A DNA stretch of 64,000 bases from positions 4,420,692 to 4,484,691 of the forward strand of contig JAKJHU010000023.1 of NCBI GenBank assembly GCA_022316685.1. Reading direction: 5' to 3'. The notes below the pieces were generated by a model that saw only the letters and a list, made by a program, of their open reading frames with translations, ran no database searches and was not told the DNA's origin. Made by a program: the position numbers and the translations under genes. Shown here in pieces: positions 48,179-62,000 of this stretch (position 1 is its first letter; every line of letters begins with the position of its first letter). The stretch is from Progne subis subis (Eukaryota > Chordata > Aves > Passeriformes > Hirundinidae).

Positions 48179-51100
48179 CAGTGCCTTTGTGTTTCTGTTG
48201 CTTCAAATATATAGTCCTGTATCTATTCCACAGTTAGCTCCTTGGTTTTACGTGCTGTAATATGTGCTCATATGTTGCTTTCTGTATGAGTTGATATAGA
48301 GAAATTCTGGTTTCACTGATGCATTATTGACATGCTCTTCCATATAGTCCTTTTTCTGTATATTTCATATCTGATTTTCTTTCGTATGTTGACACTAAAA
48401 AAATATATGAAACACCACGTTGAGAAGGCCAGCAGTGGTTCTACCATAGATTTCTTGACAGTCCATGACATTGCTGCAAGATTCGGATAACAACTTACAC
48501 AGCTTGATTTTTTTTTTGCCTAGAAATATGTCTCAATATCTTGTATTTAAGTCATACAGAATCATTTACTCCACTTGAGTCTTTCCAGCAAGCTCTGTGA
48601 TTTGTTAAGCCAAATTAACATCCTTCCCATTTGTACAGAACTGCTCACATCAGCTGCTTGTTGTAGCTTTGATCTGTTTAATAGAAGAATTTGAAGAAAT
48701 TGGAAGTGATAATTTAAGTACTAATACTACCTGTATTACTGTTAGTAATAATAATTATTGTTCTATTTGAAATTTGAACTGCATGGCTTAGGACATTTTC
48801 ACTAGTTTGCTTAGAAAGCTACATGAATATAGCTATAAAATCACCTATGAGTATTTTCTCATTGCACAATTCACAAAATGTCAGCAATTATAAAGGCAGC
48901 CAACAGGGAAGTATTTCCACAGAACTGAATATATTCTCTGTAAATAAATATCACCTGAGAAATCTGTGAGAATTTGTTAGCATCAAATGCTTTAGAAACA
49001 AATTTACCTTAAAGAAGAACAATCTTAGATTATTTTATGTTTTCAGAAATGGTAAAGGGATAGATATATTGGGCTTTGTCTGAGATATTGATAGTATGAA
49101 AAATGTATTAATCAAATTTGGTTGTTGGTTGAAATACTCAAATCTGCTAGGGACAGTATTGTCTAATAATAGAAGCTAAGAATTACAAGGTAGGAATAGA
49201 GGATCTCTAGCTTGTATGTGTATAGCCATTTGCCATTGAAAAAATGGCGCAGATATTTAAGCATCACTGTGGAAAAGTTTTCCAAGGCTAACAACAAGAG
49301 CACAAAACCCCATAAAATTTACAGTGTATTCTGTACAAATTATTACTATGCTGAAATAATTGTAACACCAAAGCCAACTTATAGCTGATGGTTAATGATG
49401 GAGACTTTATCCCCTCTTGGAATAAAGATCTGATTTCCATTCAAACTTTTCACATTTCTTATTAATAGCTAAGGAATCATTTGTATGCTGCACATTGTTC
49501 TATTCCTACCTATACAGACTGGGTACTACCATCGTGTTACTTAAACAGTGAAAAACTTAAAGCTGAATTGAGTACGGATTTTTTGATAACAGGATTTTTT
49601 TTTTTTTTAATGAAAAAAGCACAAAGTACAAAAACCCCATAATGGTGGCATGTGCACAAACACATAGAGCAATTCAAGAAAAGATTAATGAAAAATGCTG
49701 AACTCACAACCTCAGTCACTCAGATACTCCTTTTCTTAATATAAAGAGAAACTTATTTCTTAATTTGCAACTTCCCCAGTTGTTCATGATGTTGAGGAAA
49801 TATTTTCACTGGTGAAAAAGCCACATTTAATTTCCACTTACACTTAGAGAGCAGTAAGCAGTTTGGCTGTTTTTCCTCCAGCAGAGATGATAGCATGAGT
49901 TCCCTTAAAAAGATGAGCTCATATTAGGACTTAATGGTTTTTATCTCTGCAGAACATGCAGTCCTGCATAAGGTTTGTTCTCTGGCAAAACAATGGCCTG
50001 GGATCATATTTAGGTTCACCACGCTAAATAGAGTTTCTTGGCTTTATTTCCATTCTCTGCAGCCTTGAAGAAACTGTTTTCCTTTTACTGTTACCTTTTG
50101 ATAATACAATTTTTCTTCTTCCTTCTCTTCAACCTAGTGCAACCTTTTAGGGAATCTCCACCTGAGCAACCTTCCAATTAATTTTAAATTTCTCCTGAAA
50201 AAAAAGAATGTCAGGCTTTTTTCCTCTTAATTTTTTACTGCTTTTCCTAGTAGAGTGGATTCAGGAGCTACAAGATATGCATGGCAACTTGACTACTTTT
50301 GAGACAAGTTAGCAATCGTGCCTTTATTCCTTCCCATGTTTGTGCTGTGCAAAACTGCAGCAGAAAAAACTTACCTGCTACAAGCTGACTATCCAAACTA
50401 AAACCCCTTTTCATTAGTTGTCATTTTTATTTTTAAATAACTTTTAAATAACAGGATAGTAACCCTAAAGAGTCATCTGGAGCCAGGACTAAAGAATAAA
50501 CAGGTTTCCATGACACTTACATGCAAGATTAAAAGAAAGAGTGTCCACTAGTGACAGGAAAAACAAACTGTGGCTGTTATCTGGGGTGATCTAAAGCTGT
50601 ATGGGCTATGATAACAATACAATGCAAAAAAATAATTATATTTGTTGCAATCAAGTTGCTGTGCTGGGTAAACTGCATTAGGGCTTGTCTTTTGTTCCAT
50701 GTAAAACATGTGAAAATTATAGTTTTCATTCTTCACAATCTTACATGTAAGATCTTCCAAGAAACCTTTATGATTGAAAAGCTTCTGCCTGCTTTGCACC
50801 GACAAGAGAGTATAGAAACACTCTATAAAGCATGAATAGCTGAGTTTTCTCTCCTATAGTCAAAATGTTTTCTACTGCCTACATTAAATAACACTGTTCA
50901 GTACATCTCCTTGAAATGCTTTTTGTGCCAGGAAGATTTCCATAAAAATGAAAACAGGCTTGTAATATTTGCTTAGGAAAAAAAAAAATCTCTTATCAAA
51001 TAATGATACTGGTAGGAAATGTTCAAAGTTGTTGAGTGTGTTCTGCTGACTCATATCACACCATTGCGAGCGACTTGTTACAGAAAGCAGGATATGAGAC

Positions 51101-54100
51101 AAAGAGGAAAGTGAGAATTAGATTTTTAGGAATTCTCTCTCCTCTAGCTCTTTTAAAACTAAAACTGTCTCAGCTGATTGTTTATTCTTCCATCTCAATT
51201 AAAATGATGGAAATGATGGAAAAAGACAAATACTCCTATATTTATTGTTGCTACCTGTATTAAAAACATCTTACAATTGGCAGCAGTGAGGTTTTCCTCT
51301 TTTTACAAGGGAGAACCTAAAGAGGTACATTAATCCCAAGCTTAACATTGGAGGAATCATTTGAGAAGTTTAATAAAGACAATTATTATTGCCATAATTT
51401 TGCTGTCTTTTGCAGGTAACTTGTAACTTTTTCTTTAACCTAAGCAACTGCCATGAGTTGTTTGAATGCCTGTAATGTGAATTTATAGCGGAATGATACT
51501 TTTTAACTTTTGCCCTCCTGATCTGATATAGAGAGAAAACACTTCTGTTAATAGCCTACTTCTCAAACTTGATGCTTCATTCCACCAAACTCCATAAATA
51601 AAGGAAGGCTCATATGTTTCCTGATGATGCTCAAATAAACAGCAACTAAAAAAAGATCAGTTGGAAAATTGAATTATCAAGTTTTAAAATATTAGAATAT
51701 CTTTCAGATACATTTCATGTTGGTTAAAGGAGCTGATTCTTGTGTAGCTCTTTTTTGAAATGTAAAATTTTTATTCTGAGATGCAGATAAGATCCTGAGG
51801 CCTGATCACCTGAAGAAGAAACAAAGACCAAAAATGAATTTAAAAAGAAACAGCTGAAGTTTTGGGTTCAAACCTTACCAACTTACAAAAGGAGAGAAAA
51901 TATAAATAAAGCCAATGAACCAGAGCAGTGCCACCCAGATTTTGTTTGAAACTAGGGGATATCATTCACCCTGCTAAAGCCCAGCCCACTTTTACTCCCT
52001 CAGTTATTGCAGGGTAACCAAGTACAGAGAGAGGATTTCAGGCAGTATTTCTGATCAGAAACACAGTAACTCAGTTTGTCTTAAATGCCGGTGTTAATGT
52101 AAAGAGTTGGTGGCCAGACAGCTCAGCACAGGTTTCAGAAAATTCAAGCTCTATATTCAAAGCATGTTTGTTTCACTCCTGCAAGCAAATGCATGTTGGG
52201 AGTGATTATATTTATAAATTGAACAGAATTTGACCTTTAACATAGTACTGTGTTAAAAGAAGTTCAGTTAGTGTAGACAATGGAGAATTTCTGGAATCTT
52301 AAAGCACACATTATTTTATTTAATTTTCTTAAGAATGGGCAGATATTCAAAATTACACCTATTAGAAATGCTAAGTTTCTAACCACACATTGTACAGCAG
52401 TGCTGTGAAGAAGCAGAGATGCTGCCAAGAGCTTCAGGCTAAATTATTTTGGATCCTAACTCATCAGGAGGCTTCTGTTCTGAAATGTTTCACAGAGCTG
52501 GCAGGACAACCAAATAAAATAAATCAATAAACTCTTAGAGCTGGTTTTAATTGAAAACTATTAACATTTCAAAAAAATATAGCAACATGAGAAATTTAAA
52601 AATAATGCAGTAGAAAAAATGCACAAACAAATCAACGTAATAAAAAATACTGAAAGAAAATCAAAACAACTCAGCTTAATTCTGGCAAAATATCAAAATG
52701 ACGAGAATAAAATTTAAAAAGTCTTGACAACTGTGAAGAATGCCAATGCATAAAGTATGAGGAAATACGGGACAATAACAAAGGTTTATTACATTGAATG
52801 CTATCAATGTTGTATGAACACATTTTATGAATATTTCTACAAATGCTCATATTTGTTTTAGAAATTAAAAGAAAAGCTAGCTGAGTTGTCATGGTTACTG
52901 CCCCACAGATACAGCGCATCAACAGTGGTGTTAGCTTTTTCTTTTTGCTTTTTTATCATTAAAACAGTTAAGACATAAGAGTAATACTATTTTCAATATT
53001 CAGTTTTCTGTCTGACAATATGCCTTGAGCTCTTGCTATCCTAAGAAATCAATGTCAGGGAGGCAACATTCTGATCCACTCATATTAGTGCATTCAGATA
53101 TGTAACTCATTCTTGGTGTTCATTCTGCATACAATGGAACAGGGGGAATATCCTCCCATTCACCTGATGATAAAATTTTGTTTTTAATGGCATAGGCACA
53201 ATCTTTCTATAATCTTTCCAACACATATATTTTTAAGAATATTTGCATTTCTGCAAATCCCTTGTCCATAGTTTTCCCTTCTATTCAGTGTAAAAGGCAC
53301 TCATCAATTTTTCCAAAGTCCGCTGTTTTGGAGAGGGGAAGAGGATTTTCAGGCAATGCCTTTCTCTTTGTCTCACAGACTACATCTGTAACAGATGTGA
53401 GGAATTTAATGCGAGGTGGGGGAGTACTAATGAGATATTTCATCATCAGATAATGGGGGGCTCCTCAGTAGGATACACAGAGCAATTTAAAGCACATTTC
53501 AAATAGAAATCAATTTTTTTTTATTTGTGCCTCCCAGTTGTTTTCTAGTAATAATAATAATTAAGATTTTTAAAACACACTTTTTTCTTCTTTCTTAGAA
53601 GACCTTGTTGTTCCCAGATAAGGTAGTGAGCAGTCCATTTTTGTGGCCTCTTGGCACACACCTGGTGAATTCCTAACCTCATAGCCGAGCTGAGTCCTTG
53701 TTTTAATAAAATGACCACTACATCAGATTTTATAGTGTCTGCATGACACTATGGTATCTTTCAGCATCACACTATCACTAGCAGTACAAATAACTACTTA
53801 TATATTCTTATTGTCCTAGAGATTATCACTGCTAAAATAGGTATTTGTTAAACAGTTACAAGTCCTTAGGTTATACATTTAAGAGTTTTCCATTAGGCAT
53901 TGTTTTAAAATTGTACTTAACATGAATAAGAATAAATGCAAGCCTTTATTTATATCTCCAGAACAGTCAATCCAGTTCCAACTATATGTAAAATTCATAG
54001 ATGAGAAAAATATCTTTAGGTAGATAACCCTACCTAAGACTGTAGACTAGAGTTAGTCTTCCACCCCTATTAACTTGCTTTGTGAGGATGTGGTAGTCAA

Positions 54101-56424
54101 GGACTGAGGATTCACATAGTGATAGTCCTCCTTATCCTCTAAGAAATTTATTTTCTCTTATGGTGAGTGTTCCCTCCAGCACCTGCCAGGGGTCCTGCCC
54201 AGGTGCTTTCACTCCAGAGCTATCCAATTCTCTTTTAATAGGAATAAGAGGTTTTCAATTCCAAAGAAAATACTTTGTTAGAGCGGAATTTCTCCGTTCT
54301 ATTGTTAGATTTTCCTTTTCATTAGATTGAAAGACTTGGTATTCTTCATTGAGAAATGCTGAACTTCACAGAAAGTATCAATCTGTACATTAAAAAATAC
54401 TTAATATAAACTTGCAGCCGTAAGAATTATATGTAGATTACCAGAAATAGTTGGTTAGTACAGACACTGTGGCAATCAGCCACTGCTGAAATGATTCATC
54501 TCCAGCCAATTCCTCTCGGCTTATTATGACAGCAAGCAGTTGTACTCCTCCAGACAGAAGTGTTTTTCTGCAACTTGCAGACTACTTGCATCAGAAGCAG
54601 TCTCTATCCTCCCACTATTTCAAGAATGTCTAACAGAGGACCCCAGGAATTAGATACCAGCTGGCTGGATGCCATATTTAAGTCAGGCAAATCTTAATGA
54701 AACTGTAGCAGGAAGCTCCATTCCGGGGCCAGTTGGCTGTTGCAACTACAAAATCTCTGACTTTAAAGCAAGTATTGTTAGGACAAGAAAATAAGTACTT
54801 GCAACCCCCCCTTATCAGTCCCATTGACTTGGGGTGGGAAATGTTGTCCTTGACAGAATCTGCCAAATCAGGTTGTAAAACAGACTGTGAAGCTTAGATT
54901 CATGGTGTATTGATGGCGTAGCTAATTCAAACTGTTATTTGTAATTAAAGCTTAATTGTCAGCAATCATAAACATTTGAACAATTCCTTTTATGATTTAT
55001 GACACGAAAAATATTATTTAGAAGAGACATCTGAAATTTGAGCTTCCTTATTCTCTCTCTTTCCTTCCTCTCCACCCATAAATTTGAGAAGGGATATTTA
55101 ATCAACTAAATTGCAATTTAATTTCCCAATGTGAACTAGTTCATTTAAGATTTAAGTTCTAATCTGCATTTTTCTCTATGCGTCTCCAAGCCCACAATTT
55201 CATATATTTTTATGTCTGATGGGGAAAAAACCCAACTAAAATACCACTTCCCCCAAACCATTTCTTGATTTTCCATCTTCCAAACACTTAAATCACCCTC
55301 TAATACCATAAAAAATTATATATTATGATTTTACATAAGGAAGAATTTGTCATGTTGATCTTGAAATGCTGAATCCTGTATTACAAACAAAGAAGTCAAC
55401 CTACATATATTTGATTGAAGTTAGTAATTTGTTATAGTTATTATTATTGCATAGTAATTATTAGTCTATGAAACAGAATATTTTTTACTTTATCTGTAAA
55501 AAATTACATGTAAAGCTTTTGAGGAATGTAACTCAATTTATAAATCTAGAGTACTCTCATACAAGATGAACTAAATTATTACATAGACTCACTTCCTTTT
55601 AAAAGAGAATAGCTTCACTTCAAGAAGCAATAGAGCAGATGACAATAAATGTAATGCCCCTATTCCAAGAAATGGAACATTTCACACAATTAGCTGCTGT
55701 ACTCAACATTGTTAGCTATGGCACATGAGAACTGTTACCCAAAATACTCCAGTAAAGGGATATAGAGATGTTATTCTTCTCCTTTCAGTAATTTTAATAT
55801 TTTGAAATGTTCTGTGAAAGTGCAATTAAAATGTAAAAATAAAATCTAAAAATGCTTATGACATGAGACATAAAAAATGTAATGAAAAAATATAATGTTA
55901 ATGTTTTGACAAATTTCAAAATATTAAATACAAGATGAACATGAACATATTACACATTGAACAGACTGAATGAGTTTGTGCACCCTTCTACAGTTTCACT
56001 ATTTGGAAAGGTTTTTGACTATCAAAATCCGTCTTTTCAGACTGAGGAAATAATTCCTCTGATTATGGCATACATGAGACAACCTACCTGAAAACTTTTA
56101 ATGCATTCTTTATTCATCATAAGTAGTCCAATAAGGCTGAACAATAAAACCACCACTTTTTGCTTCTAGCACATCAAAGTATTTTCTTTTTATTTTTTTT
56201 CTTTCCTTTTTTTTCTTCTTTTTTTTAACTAAGCACAATAATTGGGGAAAAAAAAAACCAAAACAAAACCTAAAAATTTATTTGTTGCTACATTATGGAA
56301 ATAAATATTTTATCTGGAATTCCAGATGCCCCAGATTTCTTACCCAGGGTTGCATTCCTTACTGGGGCAGGTGGGTAACGCATTACCTTTACCTGCAGTC
56401 AACGGAGGCATTACCTGCATTGCC
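48175..56424. other. Long AT-rich stretch without recognised genes or elements
   Basis: More than 8 kb with no CR1 or LTR piece I can recognise and no frame above about 85 codons. It is the longest repeat-poor block in the window. The segment 54900-55020 contains dense TAATTA/TAATTG/ATAAA-type words and is raised as a candidate conserved element. Homopolymers are short compared with the 16-25 kb region. Confidence 0.5.
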
Positions 56425-56430
56425 ATGAGG

Positions 56431-56827
56431 TGTCACCGAGACACACAAAGCAGTCACACTCAGACAAGATATTTTTGCAAAGCAGAGGTCCTTCCGATCC
56501 CAGCTCACTGCTGAGAGAGCAGAGAGAGGAGGAAGAGAGCCCCTTTGTTTATTCTTTACTTTTTATACATTTCTGGGTCTAGCAGAAGATTGGCTTTTTG
56601 CGGTTTCCACCCCTCAGCCTCAGTGGCCAGACCAGTTGTCAGTTACAATTGTTTTCAGGTTAGAAATATGCAAACAAAGGACAGAGAATGAAAAACACAG
56701 GATTTGCTTATGTTACATCTGTGGGAAAGGTAGAAAACTGCTCTAACATTGTACAGTAACTAAAAGATCTGATTCCATTATGAAATACAAAAGGCTAAAT
56801 AAAAAACTCAGAAAAACCAGGGTAACA
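56431..56827 (-). mobile_element. Solo LTR, family B copy 2
   Basis: Second copy of the 36993-37383 LTR, 397 bp, same orientation. In sense it begins TGTTACCCTGG and ends GGTGACA. The flanking hexamers atgagg (56425-56430) and gtgagg (56828-56833) differ only in the first base, consistent with a slightly aged 6-bp duplication. The TATA (sense TATAAAAAG) and AATAAA are spaced as in copy 1. The two copies share long identical stretches in the region of gttacaattgttttcaggtt. Confidence 0.88.
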
Positions 56828-56940
56828 GTGAGGATTCAGCTGAAATGTGTTGTCCACACGCAATGACTGGATGGGCACCGGGCATGAGCAGGTTCCTACT
56901 TCAGAATCCTCAGCTAATAAACAGATGTTGGTACTTTGGG

Positions 56941-56980
56941 TAAAATCTATGGGCCTAAGGTAAAATCTATGGGCCTATGG
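56941..56980. repeat. 20-bp tandem duplication
   Basis: Units 56941-56960 and 56961-56980 begin taaaatctatgggccta and differ at one base (aagg against atgg). Confidence 0.9.
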
Positions 56981-56984
56981 AGAG

Positions 56985-57565
56985 GGGTTCTTTTAATGCA
57001 GGTTATCCTAAAGCTTTAGTGTCAGTGTTTCACAAATATCTGTCTAAAATTAGAGAAGTCCTAAAAATGTTACCAAATATTTTCCTTCAGACCAACACTT
57101 TGATTGCTCTTAGATGTTTTTGTTTGTAGGTATTAAATCACAGATGTAGGCTTCTCCTGCCATCTTGTTTTGCATCTGTAAAAAAAAAAAAAAAACAAAA
57201 CAAAAAAGAACCTAGATAATCCTGTACGGTAATACCTTTATCCTAGAAAGCACCATTTCTGTATTTCTTCTATATTTCTTTTTCCCCTAGTAAATTTCCA
57301 GCATATACATATACTAAATAAAATAGCACAGGATATTTTTTTTTAGATTTTAAAGCAACATATGCTCAAAAAAATTTTTAAATGTGTTTTTAAATAAAAT
57401 AATTTAACTTTTGATTCCAGTTTAAGTAAAACTAGTAATTTTTAAAAAAGTGAAAAGGCTTCTGTATGTATCTGGGTAGCTGAACATATAATAGCTTAGG
57501 ACTTATCTTCTATCTCTTTTAATTTTGTTCTGATTGTTGTTTAAATTTCTGCATTAATTTTCAGT
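56985..57565. other. AT-rich spacer
   Basis: An A run lies at about 57180-57195. No gene recognised. Confidence 0.6.
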
Positions 57566-57569
57566 TGCT

Positions 57570-57980
57570 GTGCTGTTGGGTTTTTTTTCATGCTCCCTAG
57601 AACAGGACGGAAAGCTTAAATTCAGGCAACTGTTGTTTCTGTCTGTTTTAGGTGGGAATGGTGGTGAGTTTTCAGAAAGGGAATACGGAGGTGCTGCTTC
57701 TCTGGCCCATCGAGGCAAACAGATGCAGCAGTTTAACCCTTGCTGTGCCTTGGCTGGCTTCTCTGCCCTCTGTGCAAACCCCACTGCCGCCGTTCAAGCT
57801 GCCAGGGGCAAACACCTGCCTGAGCCACAGTTGCTGCATTTTGCCAGCCAGGGCTCCCTTAGGAAATTACCCTCGCATGTGGCCACAACAACAGGAGCTC
57901 TGTCACATCTCAAAAGCTATTGCAGGGAGATTTTCCAGGTGTTATCTGTCAATGGGGCCTTATCTGATACTGGTTTTTGA
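57570..57980 (+). other. Unassigned 136-codon open frame in GC-richer unique sequence
   Basis: This is the longest open frame that is outside recognised repeats. It lies in a block that is richer in G and C than its surroundings, and a second plus-strand frame of 110 codons overlaps it in another phase, so length alone is weak evidence. The start at 57570 is simply the first usable codon. No domain, signal peptide or membrane segment is evident. A splice-acceptor-like sequence (gtctgttttag before 57652) lies inside. It may be an exon, a conserved noncoding element or chance; I do not assign a function. Confidence 0.2.
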
Positions 57981-58444
57981 ATAGAATATGTGCTTTGCCT
58001 CAGTCTAGGGGTCTAAACAGCAGCCTGTGGAGCAAGAGGTCTGAATTATCTCTAAAAATAAGAGAGCCACTGTGTTGAGCTCTGCAAATACTTTCAATTA
58101 ATTTCATTATTTACAGGAAATGAAGTGATGATTTATTATTCACAGTCATTATTGCATTTTTCCTGTTGATGAAAGAGGACAGGCAAATTATTTTGAACCC
58201 ACTTGATGAAAACACAGTATATATATGCTTATCATGACAATGGAGGGAAAAAAGGTCTCCATCCCTCTGAAAAGACACTATTGTTGCAACAATAATGAAG
58301 TAGAACTTATATGATTATGCTCTTTTACAGTAAACGTATCCCCCAAGTATTTTATAATGCAGCTTACGTCTTATGTAAGAGGAAATTTTACCAGTAACTT
58401 GACATAACATATAATAAAACACATTTTCTGAATCATGTGTATGT

Positions 58445-59088
58445 GTCAGTGGAAAGCTGGACACGAGCCAGCAGTGCCCTGGCAGCCAGGAGGGCCAAGC
58501 GTGTGCTGGGGGCATCAGGCCCAGCATGGCCAGCCGGGCAAGGGAGGGGATTGTCCCCTCTGCTCTGGGCTGGGGCAGCCTCACCTCCAGTGCTGGGGCA
58601 GGTTTGGGTGCCACAACATAAAGATATCAAGCTATTAGAGTGTCCAAAGGAGGACGGCAAAGGCAGTGAAGGGCCTTGAGCCGTGTGAGGAGCAGCTGAG
58701 GGCCCTTGGTCTGTTCAGCCTGGAGGGGACTGAGGGGAGACCTCGCTGCAGGTACAGCTTCCTCCTGAGGGGAAGAGGAAGGAGGAGGACAGATCTCTTC
58801 ACTCTTGTGACCAGTGACAGGAGCTGAAGAAATGGCATCAAGCTGAGTCAGGGGAGGTTTAGTTTAAACGTCACGAAAAGGATTTTCTCCCAAAGGGTGG
58901 TTGAGCACTGGAACTTGCCACAGGATTTCCAGGATTTCTTCTGGAAAATCCTGTGGCACGTCTGTCTGAGTTCTAGAAACATTTGGACAATGCTCTCAAG
59001 TGTGTTTCTTGTGATGTCCTGCAGCTCCCTTTGTGGATCCCTTCCAATTCATCATAATCATGATTTTCAGATTCTATTATATACTACC
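58445..59088 (+). mobile_element. CR1 LINE 3' fragment
   Basis: Sense-strand CR1 phrases appear in order: acgagccagcagtgccctgg, the cctggaggggactgagggg block, then gttgagcactggaac and tttggacaatgctctcaa, and a diverged 3' end near gattctattat. Several short frames in different phases show it is non-coding. A 16/17-bp inverted repeat interrupts the ORF2 C-terminal coding stretch. It belongs to a different CR1 subfamily from the 10.9- and 43.9-kb copies, judging by the wording of its 3' UTR. Confidence 0.88.
58917..58957. repeat. Near-perfect inverted repeat in CR1
   Basis: Arms gccacaggatttccag (58917-58932) and ctggaaaatcctgtggc (58941-58957) are reverse complements apart from one unpaired A in the right arm, separated by gatttctt. 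It sits where CR1 coding sequence should continue after the gagcactggaac block. Confidence 0.93.
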
Positions 59089-59094
59089 CTGTAG

Positions 59095-62000
59095 TGCTTT
59101 GTTTTATGTTCCTGTAAGAACTGCTTAATGTTTTTGCATTCCTCAACATTGACAGGTACATCTTTCTCACACAAAGATTGACCACAGCTTTCTAGAATTG
59201 TGCCATAATCATGAGTGCAGATCTGGGGCACTAACCTCCAAGCTTATTGTACAATGGACACTTTAGATAGAAACTGCAAACAATTCAGATTCAGAATACA
59301 CAGAGAAACTCTCATTAGCTTGAAGTTTTCTTCAAGGTGGTGTTTAAATCCAGTTTCTGTGGTTTCAATGGACAGGTGTTTCTCCCTGTTTCACTGTAGA
59401 CTTTGACTCCAGATATACTGCAGTTCATTGGATATCTTGGCCTCTGCTGAGATTTGCTGGTAGCATTGGAAATAAAAATAAATTTAAATTCAGGTATTAT
59501 TTGAAACAACTAGGTGATCTAACCTGCCAGATTCCCAAGACAAAACCTATTTTGGATAACATACAACATGAATATATTGATGAATTTTTGGCAAGTGGAA
59601 TAGATTTCTAAAAAACAAAACAAAAACATTATATACTATCTACAGTCACAATCTGGTCAGTATTATCTACTCCATCACTCCATTCCTCAAATGGCGGAGC
59701 CTTCCAGAGTGAGGTGAGCCAGAATGGCAGTCTTCACTCAGAACTAAATCCAAAACTCAGGAATCCTAGCCTAAAATCTGACTGACTTTCCTGTTCCTAA
59801 TAGGAATATCAGAGAGCCAGATTTCCACTGCCACAGGAATCAACATTCTGACTATGCATTCTTTGGCTTGCGTGGTTGAAAAGACCTGAAGAACCTCTCC
59901 AAAGCTGCCGTTGTTATACTCACAGAAGAAAAAAAATCTAAAAAGAGCCATAGTCCACTCAGGTTCACTAAACAAGCCACACTGATCTGCTTGTATTTAT
60001 AATTCTGCTGGCTAGGCACTGAGAGTAAAAGCTGTTCTCTTCTCAGTAACCCATACCATGGGGTAAAAAGGAGAGCTACATTGCCATATCTTCCTCATGG
60101 CTGCCATCCTGTGGTTTGAAATGAAAACTGTTGAAGGTGCTCAAACACTGCTGAGTCTCCAATTGAGCTCCTTCATATAAGGGCTGAGCTCACAGGGGTG
60201 CAACTTACAGTGCACCAACTGCACATGAACCTCACTGGTGGCTCCCAGTGTAGATTGTCCTACCCAAATGATCCATCTGATCCTAAAGGAAAGCTGAAAA
60301 ATATGAACAGGGAAGGGAAAAAAATTAACCTTCCAAAACCCCCAAACTCTCACTGTCTTAAGCAGCCTAATGTGTCTTTCAGCACAGGGAGACTGACAGA
60401 GGATATGGAGACTGGAAGTGGAATCTGGGGGTTTTTAACTGTGTCTTGTGTTTCATCACCTTTGAAAGTCATTTTCAAGATATGCAGTGTGGTTTCAGAG
60501 AATTTTTTTCAAGCACAAGAAAACATATTAATTTTCAGTCTTAACATTTGCTCAGGAACTCATTCTTCTGAGCATTCTGAAAGAGTTTGAGACATCAGAT
60601 GTGTTTGAAGAGAACACAAGCTACATACCAGAACAATACAGGCTACAGCAATTCTTTGGAAGAAAGCTAATGTGTCAAACATTGAATCTCTTTAGCATAT
60701 ATAAATGATATTTAATGAAAACTGTAGGTAAAAAGTTTTCAGTGTAATCAGCATAGCTGTGCCAATACCCAAATGGCATGAATCAAACTTCAAAGCTTTC
60801 TCAATGAGAATTAACCAAAATAAACCTATATAACCATTACCATCTCTGTCTTGCTAAATGTTCCCAGGAAGTTGCTGAATCCAGGAAACTAAGTAGAAAA
60901 GCAATGCTTTCTTTGTATCTCATGATTTACAATGTCTGTTTTAAAAGCAGACCTTTCGATTTGATGTACAAATAGTAAATGCACTCTGGGGATAGTTTCC
61001 AATGGATTTCTCAAGCTTATCCATCTACTTGAAACACTTAAAGGCAAATCAGTTGACAAATATTTCCTCTCAAATACTACAAGGAAAACATTTTAAAAAG
61101 GCACTACATCTTTTTACAATCCAGGAACAAAGTTTAGCCTTCAGTCAACCCTTAAAATAGCTTTCTCATAAGCCCTAAAATAGCTCAGAAAAAAACAACC
61201 CAAACCATTCAAACTAAGTTACATAAATCAAAATTCTTGCTGGAAGGCTCAAGATGACATGAAATTAGTAACCATCAGTACCAAGTTATAGTAAATACTC
61301 TCAAATAATAGAAAGGCAAAGTAACTTGAAAAATCAGTGCATAGATTAGGAGATGCAGAGAGAACTCATCCAAGAAATGTCATGTGTTTTAGCACAGCTG
61401 AAGAAATAATTCTTAAAATACATTAGAAAACTTACAAGGACCAAATTGTCGTAGTATGACAAACAAGACAAAGCAATTGATTAGATTTTTGGGCATGGAA
61501 AGACTTAAAAAATATATTAGAATTCAGCAAATATAGCTATTTACAGTGGTGCTATTTTCAGGTAACATTCTTCTAGTCAGGTGTATGTGTTGTGATTAAA
61601 AAAATAAAGAAATCTGGAAAACTGGTGGTGTTTCAAGAAAAATTGGATAGCAGAAAGCATGCTTTACTGGGCTGACTATCTCCTCTTTTCTTCTGCCAAT
61701 AATCTTCATGCCTGTGAATAATAAAGGATGTTATGTAAAAGTATGACTGCCAGCAGCTAGTCACTCTGGATTTTCAGTTTAAAAAATTAGAAGAAAAGGA
61801 AGCATTAGACTATATAGTTATGGTTATATAACAACAGTGAAGCAGAGTGCATCTTTCAAATGAAGATGTAAATATCAAGGACAATGCATAAATATTTCAA
61901 GTCAAAAAAAGAATTTATAAGAAAATAATTCTCATACACACCCTTCATGTTTAATATTTACCTTTTTCTTCTTTGTTTATCATCTTTCTTCTCTGTTTAT

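Noticed and set aside
36993..56827. The two family B LTRs as ends of one provirus
   Set aside because: Their flanking hexamers differ (acaata against atgagg/gtgagg) and the interval holds unrelated CR1 and family A elements.
60198..60590. A 130-codon frame in unique sequence
   Set aside because: No domain, no neighbouring exon-like structure, and composition like its surroundings; it could only be revived by transcript or conservation data.
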